DNA from: Fulvivirga marina
Lineage (GTDB): Bacteria > Bacteroidota > Bacteroidia > Cytophagales > Cyclobacteriaceae
Length of the DNA: 64,000 nucleotides
Direction: 5' to 3'
NCBI RefSeq assembly: GCF_016775155.1
Contig: NZ_JAEUGD010000058.1
Location: forward strand, 296,733 to 360,732
Shown here: piece by piece, positions 1-7,899 of the stretch
Numbering within the stretch: the first letter of the stretch is position 1
Layout: the number at the start of each line of letters is the position of its first letter
Notes under the pieces: generated by a model
Database searches by the model: none
The model's input: only the letters and a program-made list of their open reading frames with translations
Told to the model about the DNA's origin: nothing
Translations under genes and position numbers: made by a program

Positions 1-531
1 TTGGCTTGGGGTTTGATTTTCTGAAATAGGGTTGCCCTTCAACAAGTCATCCAAAGCGGCTCTCATATCTTTTCCGGTCAAAGGCTTCTCATTGCCAGGC
101 CTTGAATCATCCAACTGTCCACGGTAAACCAGCTTCATCTCTCCATCAAAAATATAAAAGTCAGGGGTGCACGCCGCATCATAAGATCTGGCCACCGCCT
201 GAGTTTCATCATATAGATATGGAAAAGGGTAGCGCCACTTCTTTGCCTCAGCCTGCATCAACTCTGGAGAGTCTTCAGGATATTCTTCAACGTCATTGGA
301 ACTGATGGCGACAAACTTAACCCCTTCCGGAATATAATCTTCAGCAATATTTACCAGTTCGGATTGCAGGTGTTTTACATATGGACAGTGATTGCAAATA
401 AACATGATCACCGTAGCCTGATCAGATTTTAATTCTTCAAGCGTCATTGTTCGTTCTGATACCGCATCCACTAGCTCAAAATTGGGAGCTACTGTTCCCA
501 GTGGTAGCATATTCGAAGGTGTAAGTGCCAT
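1..531 (-). CDS. Thioredoxin-fold (AhpC/TSA-like) protein, C-terminus cut by window edge
   Basis: The minus-strand frame opens with ATG at 531 and runs 177 codons off the left edge without a stop, so the C-terminus is missing. The start reads MALTPSNMLPLGTVAPNFEL, the usual opening of a peroxiredoxin/redoxin fold, followed by a CNHCPYV motif near residue 46, which places a CxxC pair at the thioredoxin active-site position. A later CTPDFYIF segment supplies the cis-Pro-type loop region (TPD). Family knowledge: these cytoplasmic thioredoxin family proteins are probably thiol-disulfide oxidoreductases of unknown substrate. It is divergent from the hydrolase gene starting at 583, with overlapping promoter space. 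The family is clear; the exact role is not. Confidence 0.85.
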   Translation of the reverse strand, partial: MALTPSNMLPLGTVAPNFELVDAVSERTMTLEELKSDQATVIMFICNHCPYVKHLQSELVNIAEDYIPEGVKFVAISSNDVEEYPEDSPELMQAEAKKWRYPFPYLYDETQAVARSYDAACTPDFYIFDGEMKLVYRGQLDDSRPGNEKPLTGKDMRAALDDLLKGNPISENQTPSQ

Positions 532-542
532 TAATAAATTTG
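512..542 (+). promoter_or_regulatory. Probable Bacteroidota promoter of the S33-type hydrolase gene
   Basis: TTCG (512-515), 19 bases, then TAAATTTG (535-542). This matches the phylum consensus TTTG-N19-TAnnTTTG with one mismatch in the upstream element. Transcription would start near 549 and give a leader of about 34 bases. The element overlaps the start codon of the divergent thioredoxin-like gene. Confidence 0.4.
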
Positions 543-582
543 TTTAACTTTAGTTTAAAGTTAGAAAGTTAATCGTTTTCCT

Positions 583-1506
583 ATGAAAGTTTCTCGTTTT
601 TTTTGGCTACTACCTCTGCTGATCTCATTAAGTTGTAAAGAACACGACAAAGCAACGTATACAGAAGAAGGGTTTGAGGTTATCAATGGCTCTGAAATGT
701 ATTACAAAATTATAGGGAGTGGCAGCCCTATAATAGTGGTTCATGGTGGCCCTGTACTTGACCACTCCTATTTTCTTCCACAATTCAATGAACTTGCCAA
801 AGACCACCAATTGATCTTCTATGACCAGCGAGCATGCGGAAAATCTTCCATCGAAGTTGACACAAGCAGTATGTCGATTGCAGGGTTTGTAGATGACATA
901 GAGCAACTTCGTACATCACTGAAGCTTGAAAAGATTGACCTGCTCGGGCATTCCTGGGGCGGACTACTCGCTATGCATTATGCTATTAAGTACCCACAAA
1001 ACCTGGATCATTTGATCTTATCTAATTCCATGCCCGCTAGTACAGAAGGTTGGCAGGCGGAAGAGCAACAGCTGGCTTCCAGGATAACAAAAGAAGACAG
1101 TTTATCCCGGGCAGCAATCATACATTCCGAAGAAATGAAAAACAGAAGTGCATCCGCTATTAAAAAATTAATGATGCTTTCTTTTAAAACTCAGTTTCAC
1201 AACAAAAACCTGCTGGACAGCCTGAATCTTTATATACCTGAAGACTTTATGGACAGAAGTGCCAAATTCAGTTATCTCGGTAAAGACCTGACGGACTTTG
1301 ATCTTTATAATGGCCTAAAAGATGTCTCTGTCCCCACACTTATCATTTATGGTGAAGATGAACCTGCGGCAACTCTATCAGGTAAAGCATTAGAAAGCAG
1401 TATTCCTCAGGCTCAGCTACTGGTTATCCCAAAGTGCGGCCATTTCCCCTTTGTAGAACAGCCTGATGTTTACTTTCAAGGTATAAAGCAATTCATTAAA
1501 AAATAG
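583..1506 (+). CDS. Alpha/beta hydrolase, proline iminopeptidase-like (S33), probable lipoprotein
   Basis: This 307-residue protein starts with a hydrophobic segment ending in LSCKEHDK, a plausible lipobox-like Cys at residue 18, so it is probably exported and lipid-anchored. The hydrolase core follows: oxyanion-hole HGGP near residue 54, the YDQRACGKS strand typical of proline iminopeptidases, nucleophile elbow GHSWGG near residue 122, an acidic residue in YGEDEP and the catalytic His in GCGHFPFVEQP near the C-terminus. The triad is complete. Family S33 members cleave N-terminal Pro from peptides or hydrolyse small esters; the substrate here is unknown. The YfcE-like gene follows after 58 bases, possibly co-transcribed. 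Confidence 0.88.
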   Translation: MKVSRFFWLLPLLISLSCKEHDKATYTEEGFEVINGSEMYYKIIGSGSPIIVVHGGPVLDHSYFLPQFNELAKDHQLIFYDQRACGKSSIEVDTSSMSIAGFVDDIEQLRTSLKLEKIDLLGHSWGGLLAMHYAIKYPQNLDHLILSNSMPASTEGWQAEEQQLASRITKEDSLSRAAIIHSEEMKNRSASAIKKLMMLSFKTQFHNKNLLDSLNLYIPEDFMDRSAKFSYLGKDLTDFDLYNGLKDVSVPTLIIYGEDEPAATLSGKALESSIPQAQLLVIPKCGHFPFVEQPDVYFQGIKQFIKK

Positions 1507-1564
1507 TATAATTTGCCCATCTAAAATCATCTGTATAGCTTAGAAGCTGAAATAAAAGATATAG

Positions 1565-2068
1565 ATGAAAATAGGCCTGCTTTCAGATACTCATGGACAC
1601 CTCGACCCTAAAGTATTCAAATATTTCGAAGCCTGCGATGAGGTATGGCATGCCGGGGATATAGGCCCGGGTGTATTAGAGCAACTGGTAGACTTCAAAC
1701 CGACCAGAGCAGTATATGGAAATATAGATGGCCATGATATTCGTATTGTTTGTCCCGAACATTATAAGTTTAGATGTGAAGGCCTTAAGGTTTGGATGAC
1801 TCATATCGGAGGCTACCCTCCGCGGTATAACCCGAAAATAAAAAGAGGTCTTCAACTTTCCCATCCAGACATTTTCATTTGTGGACATTCACATATATTA
1901 AGAATTATGAGAGACCCAAAGATCAATAACCTGTTGTACATTAACCCTGGCGCAGCGGGAATCCATGGCTTTCATAAGGTAAAGACGCTGGTGCGCTTTG
2001 AGGTTGTTGGCAAAGAAATTAAAGATATGCAGGTAATAGAGATTGGTAGCAGAACCAGTGGTCAGTAA
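1565..2068 (+). CDS. YfcE/MJ0936-type metallophosphoesterase
   Basis: The 167-residue product has all blocks of the small calcineurin-like phosphoesterases: SDTHGH at residue 7, GDIG near 32, GNID near 53, a THIGG block and GHSHI near 105, which together bind two metal ions. The length is normal for the YfcE/MJ0936 group, cytoplasmic phosphodiesterases with activity on model substrates and poorly defined natural ones. No partner gene gives a pathway clue. It ends about 70 bases before a strong bidirectional terminator shared with the basic-protein gene on the other strand. Confidence 0.9.
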   Translation: MKIGLLSDTHGHLDPKVFKYFEACDEVWHAGDIGPGVLEQLVDFKPTRAVYGNIDGHDIRIVCPEHYKFRCEGLKVWMTHIGGYPPRYNPKIKRGLQLSHPDIFICGHSHILRIMRDPKINNLLYINPGAAGIHGFHKVKTLVRFEVVGKEIKDMQVIEIGSRTSGQ

Positions 2069-2133
2069 TGCTATTAGATAAACAATTCGCTACAGAGCAT
2101 TACAGGTAAAAGTTACCAAAAAAAGTTTAACGT

Positions 2134-2168
2134 AAAAAAGGCTGCATCTTATGATACAGCCTTTTTTT
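2134..2168. terminator. Bidirectional rho-independent terminator
   Basis: AAAAAAGGCTG and CAGCCTTTTTTT arms flank a short centre (cATCTTATGATa), giving a stem with a T-run on either strand. It lies between the convergent genes ending at 2068 (+) and 2186 (-). Confidence 0.85.
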
Positions 2169-2185
2169 AAATATTATCTTAAAGA

Positions 2186-2509
2186 CTACTCCGTATCTTT
2201 TTTGTCCTCTTTTTTAGGAGCAGCTTTTTTTACTTCTTTCTTTTCAGCTTTTGGCTCTTCTGATTTTTCAGCCGCAGCTTTAGCTTTTTTCGCAGGCGCT
2301 TTAGCTTCTTTTTTCTCAGCTTTAGCCTCTTCTTTTTTAGTATCAGCTTTAGCAGAACCTTTAGAGCCTTTCTTGAACTCTTCTTTAATTTCCTCTACGT
2401 CAACTGATTTTATAACAGGCTTAGAGTTCAATCTTTGGATAGTCTCCTGTCTTACTCTAGCCCTTGTTTTATTTCTTTTCGCTTTTCTTTTAAGTCTGGT
2501 AACAGCCAT
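2186..2509 (-). CDS. Small Lys/Ala-rich basic protein, histone H1-like tail
   Basis: I place the start at the ATG at 2509 (MAVTRLKRKAKRN), giving 107 residues; a longer frame would begin at a TTG at 2542 that overlaps the proposed promoter. Residues 1-50 are a basic, probably folded or helical segment (RLKRKAKRNKTRARVRQ, then VIKSVDVEEIKEEF). The rest is a low-complexity tail of alternating Lys, Glu and Ala with repeated AEKKE and APAKK blocks, like histone H1 or bacterial H1-like tails. That composition suggests nucleic-acid binding, possibly ribosome- or nucleoid-associated; this is inference. I do not recognise a named family. It is divergent from hisS. Confidence 0.75.
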   Translation of the reverse strand: MAVTRLKRKAKRNKTRARVRQETIQRLNSKPVIKSVDVEEIKEEFKKGSKGSAKADTKKEEAKAEKKEAKAPAKKAKAAAEKSEEPKAEKKEVKKAAPKKEDKKDTE

Positions 2510-2539
2510 TTCTGATAATATTTTTGTCAAAAGAGGCTG

Positions 2540-2570
2540 CAAAGATACGTTAATAGTATTTAATAATAAA
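2540..2570 (-). promoter_or_regulatory. Promoter of the Lys/Ala-rich protein gene
   Basis: Read on the minus strand: TTTA, 19 bases, TATCTTTG followed by C. This is the Bacteroidota consensus TTTG-N19-TAnnTTTG with one mismatch. It puts the transcript start near 2533 and supports the ATG at 2509. Confidence 0.55.
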
Positions 2571-2636
2571 AGGAAAACTGCAAATTAATAATGTTGTCTG
2601 TTCAAATGGACAACAAATCATTTGCGCTCTTTTTTG

Positions 2637-2644
2637 TAGCTTTG
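2637..2644 (+). promoter_or_regulatory. Possible -7 element of hisS, with a very short leader
   Basis: TAGCTTTG followed by CGCCC and the hisS ATG at 2650 fits the Bacteroidota -7 consensus TAnnTTTG. No good upstream TTG lies at the expected distance. If used, transcription would start almost at the ATG and the message would be nearly leaderless. Confidence 0.35.
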
Positions 2645-2649
2645 CGCCC

Positions 2650-4020
2650 ATGAGTCAAAAACCCACATTACCCAAAGGTACACGCGATTTCGGGCCTGCG
2701 CAAATGGGCAAAAGGAATTTTATATTTAGTGCCATTAAACAAGTGTTTGAAAAGTACGGCTTTATGCCTCTGGAAACACCTGCCATGGAAAACCTGTCGG
2801 TACTGACCGGAAAGTATGGCGACGAAGGAGATCAACTTCTTTTTAAAGTATTGAACTCCGGAGATTTCTTATCCAAGGCAAAAGAAACCGATTTTGCTGC
2901 CGGCTCTAAGCAGTTGCTTCCCAAGATCTCCGAAAAAGGGCTTAAGTATGACCTTACAGTACCCTTTGCCAGATATGTTGTTATGAATCGCCACGATTTA
3001 GCCCTCCCTTTTAAGCGATACCAAATACAACCGGTATGGCGTGCAGATCGCCCCCAAAAAGGACGATACAGAGAGTTTTACCAATGCGATGCCGATGTAG
3101 TAGGAACCAACTCGCTGATATGCGAAACGGAGATCATACTTATGATCAATGAGGTCTTTGCAAAGCTTGGCATCAAGGATTTTGACATCAAAATAAACCA
3201 CAGAAAAATATTGACTGGTATAACCCAGGCTATAGGAGCTACTGGCAAAGAAAGTGATTTCTGTGTGGCTATTGACAAACTCGACAAAATAGGCATAGAC
3301 AAGGTTCTGGAAGAAATGAAAGGTCGCGGCATCAGCGAAGAAGCTACGCAGAAAGCCCTGCCCATTTTGGCGCTTACCGGTACCATTGAGGAGAAAATAG
3401 CACATCTGAAAAACATATTGCAAAATTCGGAAGAAGGTCTGCAGGGCATAAAAGATCTGGAAGAAATCCTGGAAACCTTGAAGACTTTTGACCTGGATCA
3501 GCACCATGTAGATTTTGACGTAACACTGGCCAGAGGCCTTAGTTACTATACAGGAGCCATTTTCGAAGTTAAAGTTAATAATGTTAGTATTGGTAGTGTA
3601 AGTGGTGGAGGCAGATACGATGACCTTACCGGAGTATTCGGTGTTCCTGACCTGTCAGGTGTAGGTTTCTCTTTTGGTGTTGATCGTATTTATGACGTCA
3701 TGGAAGAACTAGACATTTTTCCAGAAGAGGCTCGCACTTCTACAGAAGTACTGATTATTCACTTTGATGATGAATCGAAAAAATATGGACTCTCTGTACT
3801 CAATCAGTTAAGGAAAGTAGGTATAAAATCTGAGATATACCCCGACTCTGCCAAACCCAAGAAACAATTTGACTATGCTAACAAAAAGAACATCAGTTAT
3901 ACCATAGTTATTGGCTCTGATGAAATAGCCACGCAAAAACTGTCTTTTAAAAATATGGCTTCCGGACAACAGGAAAAGCTAACTCTGGAAGAAATACTTA
4001 AACAATTATCAAAGCATTAA
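2650..4020 (+). CDS. hisS: Histidyl-tRNA synthetase
   Basis: The 456-residue class II synthetase charges tRNA-His in the cytoplasm. It begins with PKGTRDFGPAQM, has motif 2 around residues 118-150 (FKRYQIQPVWRADRPQKGR, then EFYQCDADVVG), the His-specific LARGLSYYTGAIFEV block near residue 294, and motif 3 SGGGRYDDLTG through GFSFGVDRIYD near 319-348. The C-terminal 90 residues are the anticodon-binding domain. The length is normal. hutH starts only 3 bases after the stop, so the synthetase and a histidine-degrading lyase appear to share a transcript, which is unusual. Confidence 0.97.
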   Translation: MSQKPTLPKGTRDFGPAQMGKRNFIFSAIKQVFEKYGFMPLETPAMENLSVLTGKYGDEGDQLLFKVLNSGDFLSKAKETDFAAGSKQLLPKISEKGLKYDLTVPFARYVVMNRHDLALPFKRYQIQPVWRADRPQKGRYREFYQCDADVVGTNSLICETEIILMINEVFAKLGIKDFDIKINHRKILTGITQAIGATGKESDFCVAIDKLDKIGIDKVLEEMKGRGISEEATQKALPILALTGTIEEKIAHLKNILQNSEEGLQGIKDLEEILETLKTFDLDQHHVDFDVTLARGLSYYTGAIFEVKVNNVSIGSVSGGGRYDDLTGVFGVPDLSGVGFSFGVDRIYDVMEELDIFPEEARTSTEVLIIHFDDESKKYGLSVLNQLRKVGIKSEIYPDSAKPKKQFDYANKKNISYTIVIGSDEIATQKLSFKNMASGQQEKLTLEEILKQLSKH

Positions 4021-4023
4021 TTA

Positions 4024-5514
4024 ATGAACCAGATCCATTATATATCCGATAAATCATTAACCTTAGAGCAGGTTCAAGAGGTAATTTCAGGCAACTACAA
4101 ATTAGCATTGTCGCCTGATGCTGAAGAGAAAATCAGCAAATGCAGAAATTATCTGGATCAGAAAGTTCAAAACTCCTCAGAACCTGTCTATGGGGTAAAC
4201 ACCGGTTTTGGTTCATTATATAATAAAAACATATCAAAAGAAGACCTGACAAAACTTCAGGAAAACCTTGTAAAATCACATGCCTGCGGTACCGGAGATG
4301 AGGTTCCTGAGGAAGTAGTAAAGCTTATGCTTTTACTAAAAGTGCAATCGTTAGCGTACGGACATTCAGGTGTACAGGTAGAAACGGTTAACCGGCTGAT
4401 CAGTTTCTACAACAGCGGTATATATCCTGTTGTTTATGAAATGGGTTCTTTGGGTGCTTCAGGAGATCTCGCTCCCCTCGCCCATCTTTGTCTCCCGTTA
4501 ATCGGTCTTGGAGAGGTTAATTATAAAGGACAGCGATACTCGGGTAAGCAAATTAACGAGAAACTGGGTTTCAAACCTATAGCATTCAGAGCCAAGGAAG
4601 GCCTGGCCCTACTAAACGGAACTCAGCTCATGAGTGCATACGGCATCTGGGCTTTAATTAATGGAGAAAAGCTTCTTGATCTGGCTAATATCATCGGAGC
4701 CATGTCTGTTGATGCTTTCGATGGCAGAATAGAGCCTTTCAGTGCCAAAGTACATGACATCAGACCTCAAAAAGGTCAAATCCTTGTAGCTAAAAAGTTC
4801 AGAGAACTCCTGGAAGGTAGCGACATCATTGCTCAACCCAAAAAACATGTTCAGGATCCATATTCATTCAGATGTATCCCTCAGGTGCATGGAGCCAGTG
4901 CAGATGCCATTTTCTACGTCAAAGACATTTTCCTAACAGAAATCAATGGTGTAACGGATAATCCGAATGTATTCCCTGATGATGATGAGATCATATCTGC
5001 CGGGAATTTCCACGGACAGCCATTAGCGCTGCCGTTAGATTTTCTATCCCTGGCATTAGCCGAACTCGGCAACATTTCTGAGCGCCGTACATACCAGCTC
5101 ATATCAGGTTCTCGAGATCTCCCCAATTACCTTGTGGCTAATCCGGGTATTAATTCAGGACTGATGATACCTCAATATACAGCAGCATCTCTGGTAAGCC
5201 AGAACAAGCAGTACTGTACACCTGCTTCGGCCGACTCCATCGTTTCTTCCAACGGACAGGAAGATCATGTAAGCATGGGTGCTAATGCTGCAATCAAAAC
5301 ATATAAGGTTGTCAACAATTTATATCGTATTTTAGCTATTGAACTGATGACGGCAACCCAGGCATTGGAGTTTAGAAGACCCTTAAAAACATCTGGTTAT
5401 CTCGAAGACTTTATGCGCAATTTCCGTGAGTATGTTCCGTTTATTGAAGATGACCGTGTTTTATATGAAGATATCGCCAGGGCGGTCAGCTTTTTAAGGT
5501 CAGTAAGCCTATAG
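4024..5514 (+). CDS. hutH: Histidine ammonia-lyase
   Basis: The 496-residue enzyme deaminates L-histidine to urocanate. GSLGASGDLAPLAHL carries the Ala-Ser-Gly (145-147) that cyclises into the MIO cofactor. Two selectivity positions favour histidine over Phe or Tyr: Ser-His at 85-86 (NLVKSHACG) and Glu 413 in GQEDHVSMG, where PAL/TAL enzymes have other residues. The length suits HAL. No other hut gene is in the window; the gene sits between hisS (3-base gap) and a secreted CHU_C protein (3-base gap), apparently in one operon. Alternative: an aromatic lyase of pigment biosynthesis, less likely given the Glu. Confidence 0.9.
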   Translation: MNQIHYISDKSLTLEQVQEVISGNYKLALSPDAEEKISKCRNYLDQKVQNSSEPVYGVNTGFGSLYNKNISKEDLTKLQENLVKSHACGTGDEVPEEVVKLMLLLKVQSLAYGHSGVQVETVNRLISFYNSGIYPVVYEMGSLGASGDLAPLAHLCLPLIGLGEVNYKGQRYSGKQINEKLGFKPIAFRAKEGLALLNGTQLMSAYGIWALINGEKLLDLANIIGAMSVDAFDGRIEPFSAKVHDIRPQKGQILVAKKFRELLEGSDIIAQPKKHVQDPYSFRCIPQVHGASADAIFYVKDIFLTEINGVTDNPNVFPDDDEIISAGNFHGQPLALPLDFLSLALAELGNISERRTYQLISGSRDLPNYLVANPGINSGLMIPQYTAASLVSQNKQYCTPASADSIVSSNGQEDHVSMGANAAIKTYKVVNNLYRILAIELMTATQALEFRRPLKTSGYLEDFMRNFREYVPFIEDDRVLYEDIARAVSFLRSVSL

Positions 5515-5517
5515 CCT

Positions 5518-7440
5518 TTGAAACACACATTTAAACATATTGCTCTCTGTATATTGCTGCTTTCAGTCTCCCAGGCAGCTACTGCCCAACTGAGCAATAA
5601 AGGTTATTTTACTGTTAATGAAGACCGTGGGTGCAATCCGCTCACGGTAACTATTTCCCTTACTGCAAGTGCTCCATGCACCTGTTTTGTTGGTGCATGT
5701 CCTTGTAATATAGATTACGATGGCGATGGCACATATGAAGACCCTTTACCCAGCCCTGACCCGTATACATATACTTTTTCAGAAGCTGGAATATATCAGA
5801 TCGAAGTGCTTTTTCAGGGAGGGTCAGCTCAGGACTTTATCACTATTGAAGTGGCAGAGAACACTCCTCCGAATTTCGATATTTACTCATGTTCAGGTGA
5901 GCGGGTGGTTATTAACATTAATGACGACAGCTTCGAAAATTATGTAATCGACTACGGTGATGGTAACACCGAAACTGTACCTCGTGGAGCGGCAAATCCG
6001 CAACATACGTACGCCGACAATTTGCAAAAAACAATTTCCATAAGAGGCTTGAATAATAGCGCTGAGGATAACTGTAATTCATTTAACAATACCGTGGTAC
6101 CGCTCAATACTATTCCGGCTGCTGACATTACAGCTCTGGAAATGCTTGATATGAACACCCTCGTACTGGAATATAGTTTACAACCTGATATATTATACGA
6201 GTTACAAATATCGCCTTCGGGAAATTCCAACTTCAGCCTGCTTAAAAAGCCAGTGGATGAAACAACTGTAAAAGATACTATAAGAAACCTCAATCTGGCT
6301 GATGCTTTCTATTGCTTCCGGATGGCCTCCATTGATCCATGCTCCAATACAGTCGCCGCATATTCCAATGAAATCTGTAGTATTGATCTTGATTTGATCA
6401 TAGAAAGTGATGTAAATAAGCTATCCTGGCAAACCGGTAATGTCGCCAGTTTTGATATTATACGTACTGGGGAAGATCCTTTGAATTACAACAATCGCCC
6501 TGGAGCGGAAAGAGTCTTTGATGACTCCAATGTACAATGCGATACAGAATATTGCTATACCCTGATAGGCAGGTATTCGAATGGAGCAACGACAACATCT
6601 CTCGAGCAATGTGGGCTAGCCTTCAGTTCTATCCCTCCGGATCAAATAAGAAATATTTCTACACAGGTTTCCGACAATATCATCGACCTGCTCTGGGAAG
6701 CACCAACCAATCAGAATGTAACGGAGTATCAACTCAAAAGGAGTAATACGACCAGTGGGTTTATCCCGGTTGGTGCCAACAATACAAATGAGTTTCAGGA
6801 CACAGGAGTTTCAACATCTCAACAGTCCTACTGCTATGAGATTGCTTCTACAGACGACTGTGGCAACAAAAACCCTCAAAGTATTGTAGCATGCTCCATC
6901 CTACTTAACGGGGTTGCCCAAAACGACAATACGATCAACTTGAGCTGGAATCAATATCAAGGATGGGAAAACGGCGTAGCCGGTTATGTGGTACAAAAAT
7001 CTTATCCAAGTGGTGCCGCATCACAAACTAATACCAACACGAACTCACTGACCGATGTTGACAATAATAACAGTGAGCAGGTTGTATTATACCAGATAAT
7101 TGCCCAACCCAATCAGGCCGGCATACCTAATTCAACCTCTAATACCGTTGCTATTATTAAGCCTGTTAACATCTATTATCCAAATGCATTTACTCCTGAT
7201 GGTAACAACAGAAATGAGGTCTTTAAGATCAATGGAAGGTTTATCATCAGCTATGAACTAAATATTTTCAACCGCTGGGGTGAATTAATATTTACATCAG
7301 ACAACATGGATGAAGGGTGGGATGGTACTATGAATGGGAAAACACTACCACTTGGCACTTATGCATTTATCGCTAAAATGCAGGATATGGCAGGCAGAGA
7401 TATAACCAGAACAGGCACAATATTACTTTTGCGCAATTAA
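5518..7440 (+). CDS. Secreted protein with gliding-motility-associated C-terminal (CHU_C, T9SS type B) domain
   Basis: Translation probably starts at TTG 5518, giving a clean signal peptide (KHTFKHIALCILLLSVSQAATAQ) in a 640-residue protein. A Cys-rich PKD-like domain spans about residues 25-115, with DYDGDGTYED and FSEAGIYQIEVLF. Further beta-sandwich units resembling fibronectin type III follow (about 180-530). The last 90 residues begin IYYPNAFTPDGNNRNEVFKI and include NRWGELIF and GWDGTMNGK, the hallmark of the gliding motility-associated C-terminal domain used for type IX secretion and surface attachment. The role is probably adhesin or surface structural protein. It lies 3 bases after hutH, so it is probably translated from the same message. 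Confidence 0.9.
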   Translation: MKHTFKHIALCILLLSVSQAATAQLSNKGYFTVNEDRGCNPLTVTISLTASAPCTCFVGACPCNIDYDGDGTYEDPLPSPDPYTYTFSEAGIYQIEVLFQGGSAQDFITIEVAENTPPNFDIYSCSGERVVININDDSFENYVIDYGDGNTETVPRGAANPQHTYADNLQKTISIRGLNNSAEDNCNSFNNTVVPLNTIPAADITALEMLDMNTLVLEYSLQPDILYELQISPSGNSNFSLLKKPVDETTVKDTIRNLNLADAFYCFRMASIDPCSNTVAAYSNEICSIDLDLIIESDVNKLSWQTGNVASFDIIRTGEDPLNYNNRPGAERVFDDSNVQCDTEYCYTLIGRYSNGATTTSLEQCGLAFSSIPPDQIRNISTQVSDNIIDLLWEAPTNQNVTEYQLKRSNTTSGFIPVGANNTNEFQDTGVSTSQQSYCYEIASTDDCGNKNPQSIVACSILLNGVAQNDNTINLSWNQYQGWENGVAGYVVQKSYPSGAASQTNTNTNSLTDVDNNNSEQVVLYQIIAQPNQAGIPNSTSNTVAIIKPVNIYYPNAFTPDGNNRNEVFKINGRFIISYELNIFNRWGELIFTSDNMDEGWDGTMNGKTLPLGTYAFIAKMQDMAGRDITRTGTILLLRN

Positions 7441-7449
7441 AATATTTAA

Positions 7450-7479
7450 AATATCAATCAATGTTTTGAAATTGATATT
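7450..7479. repeat. Perfect inverted repeat after the CHU_C gene
   Basis: AATATCAAT and ATTGATATT (9-base arms, 12-base loop) lie just after the stop at 7440. There is no clear T-run directly after the stem, so this may be a weak transcription-ending or mRNA 3'-end hairpin, or a protein-binding site upstream of ebfC. Confidence 0.4.
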
Positions 7480-7566
7480 ATCCAATACATTTTTGCGATC
7501 CGATTTATGAAACTCTTACCTATAAACAAAGGTTTTATATAACTTACTCATCTAAATTTATAAGCT

Positions 7567-7899
7567 ATGTTTGACATGATGAAGATGATGGGCAAAATGA
7601 AAGAGGTGCAAGCCAAAGTCAAAGAAGCCCAGGAGAATCTAGTCCATATTAAAGTAACAGGAGAATCTGGCGGTGGAATGGTAAAGGCTACTGTCAACGG
7701 TAAAAAAGAAGTGATCAACCTGGATATAGATCAGGACCTGGTAAAACCTGAAGACAAAGAAATGTTGCAGGACCTCGTAGTAGCCGCTGTAAACAAAGCT
7801 CTACAAGAGGCTGAAGTACTTGCCAAAGAAGAATTAAAAAAGAGTACCGAGGGCATGCTCCCTAATATCCCTGGCCTTGACTTGGGCGGATTGGTCTAG
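7567..7899 (+). CDS. ebfC: YbaB/EbfC family nucleoid-associated protein
   Basis: The 110-residue protein matches the YbaB/EbfC family along its length: an N-terminal helix rich in Met and Lys (MMKMMGKMKEVQAKVKEAQ), the conserved core SGGGMVKATVNGKKEVINLDID near residues 35-58, a second helical stretch with DLVVAAVNKAL, and a C-terminal P-G-L tail. Family members are dimeric tweezer-shaped DNA-binding proteins of the nucleoid. In many bacteria the gene follows dnaX and precedes recR; here it instead abuts a glycosyltransferase, whose ATG starts on the base after the ebfC stop. Confidence 0.95.
   Translation: MFDMMKMMGKMKEVQAKVKEAQENLVHIKVTGESGGGMVKATVNGKKEVINLDIDQDLVKPEDKEMLQDLVVAAVNKALQEAEVLAKEELKKSTEGMLPNIPGLDLGGLV

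Noticed and set aside
2151..2588. Plus-strand Ser/Phe/Ala-rich frame
   Set aside because: It is antisense to the Lys/Ala-rich gene; the minus-strand frame has a promoter, an ATG and a recognisable basic head.
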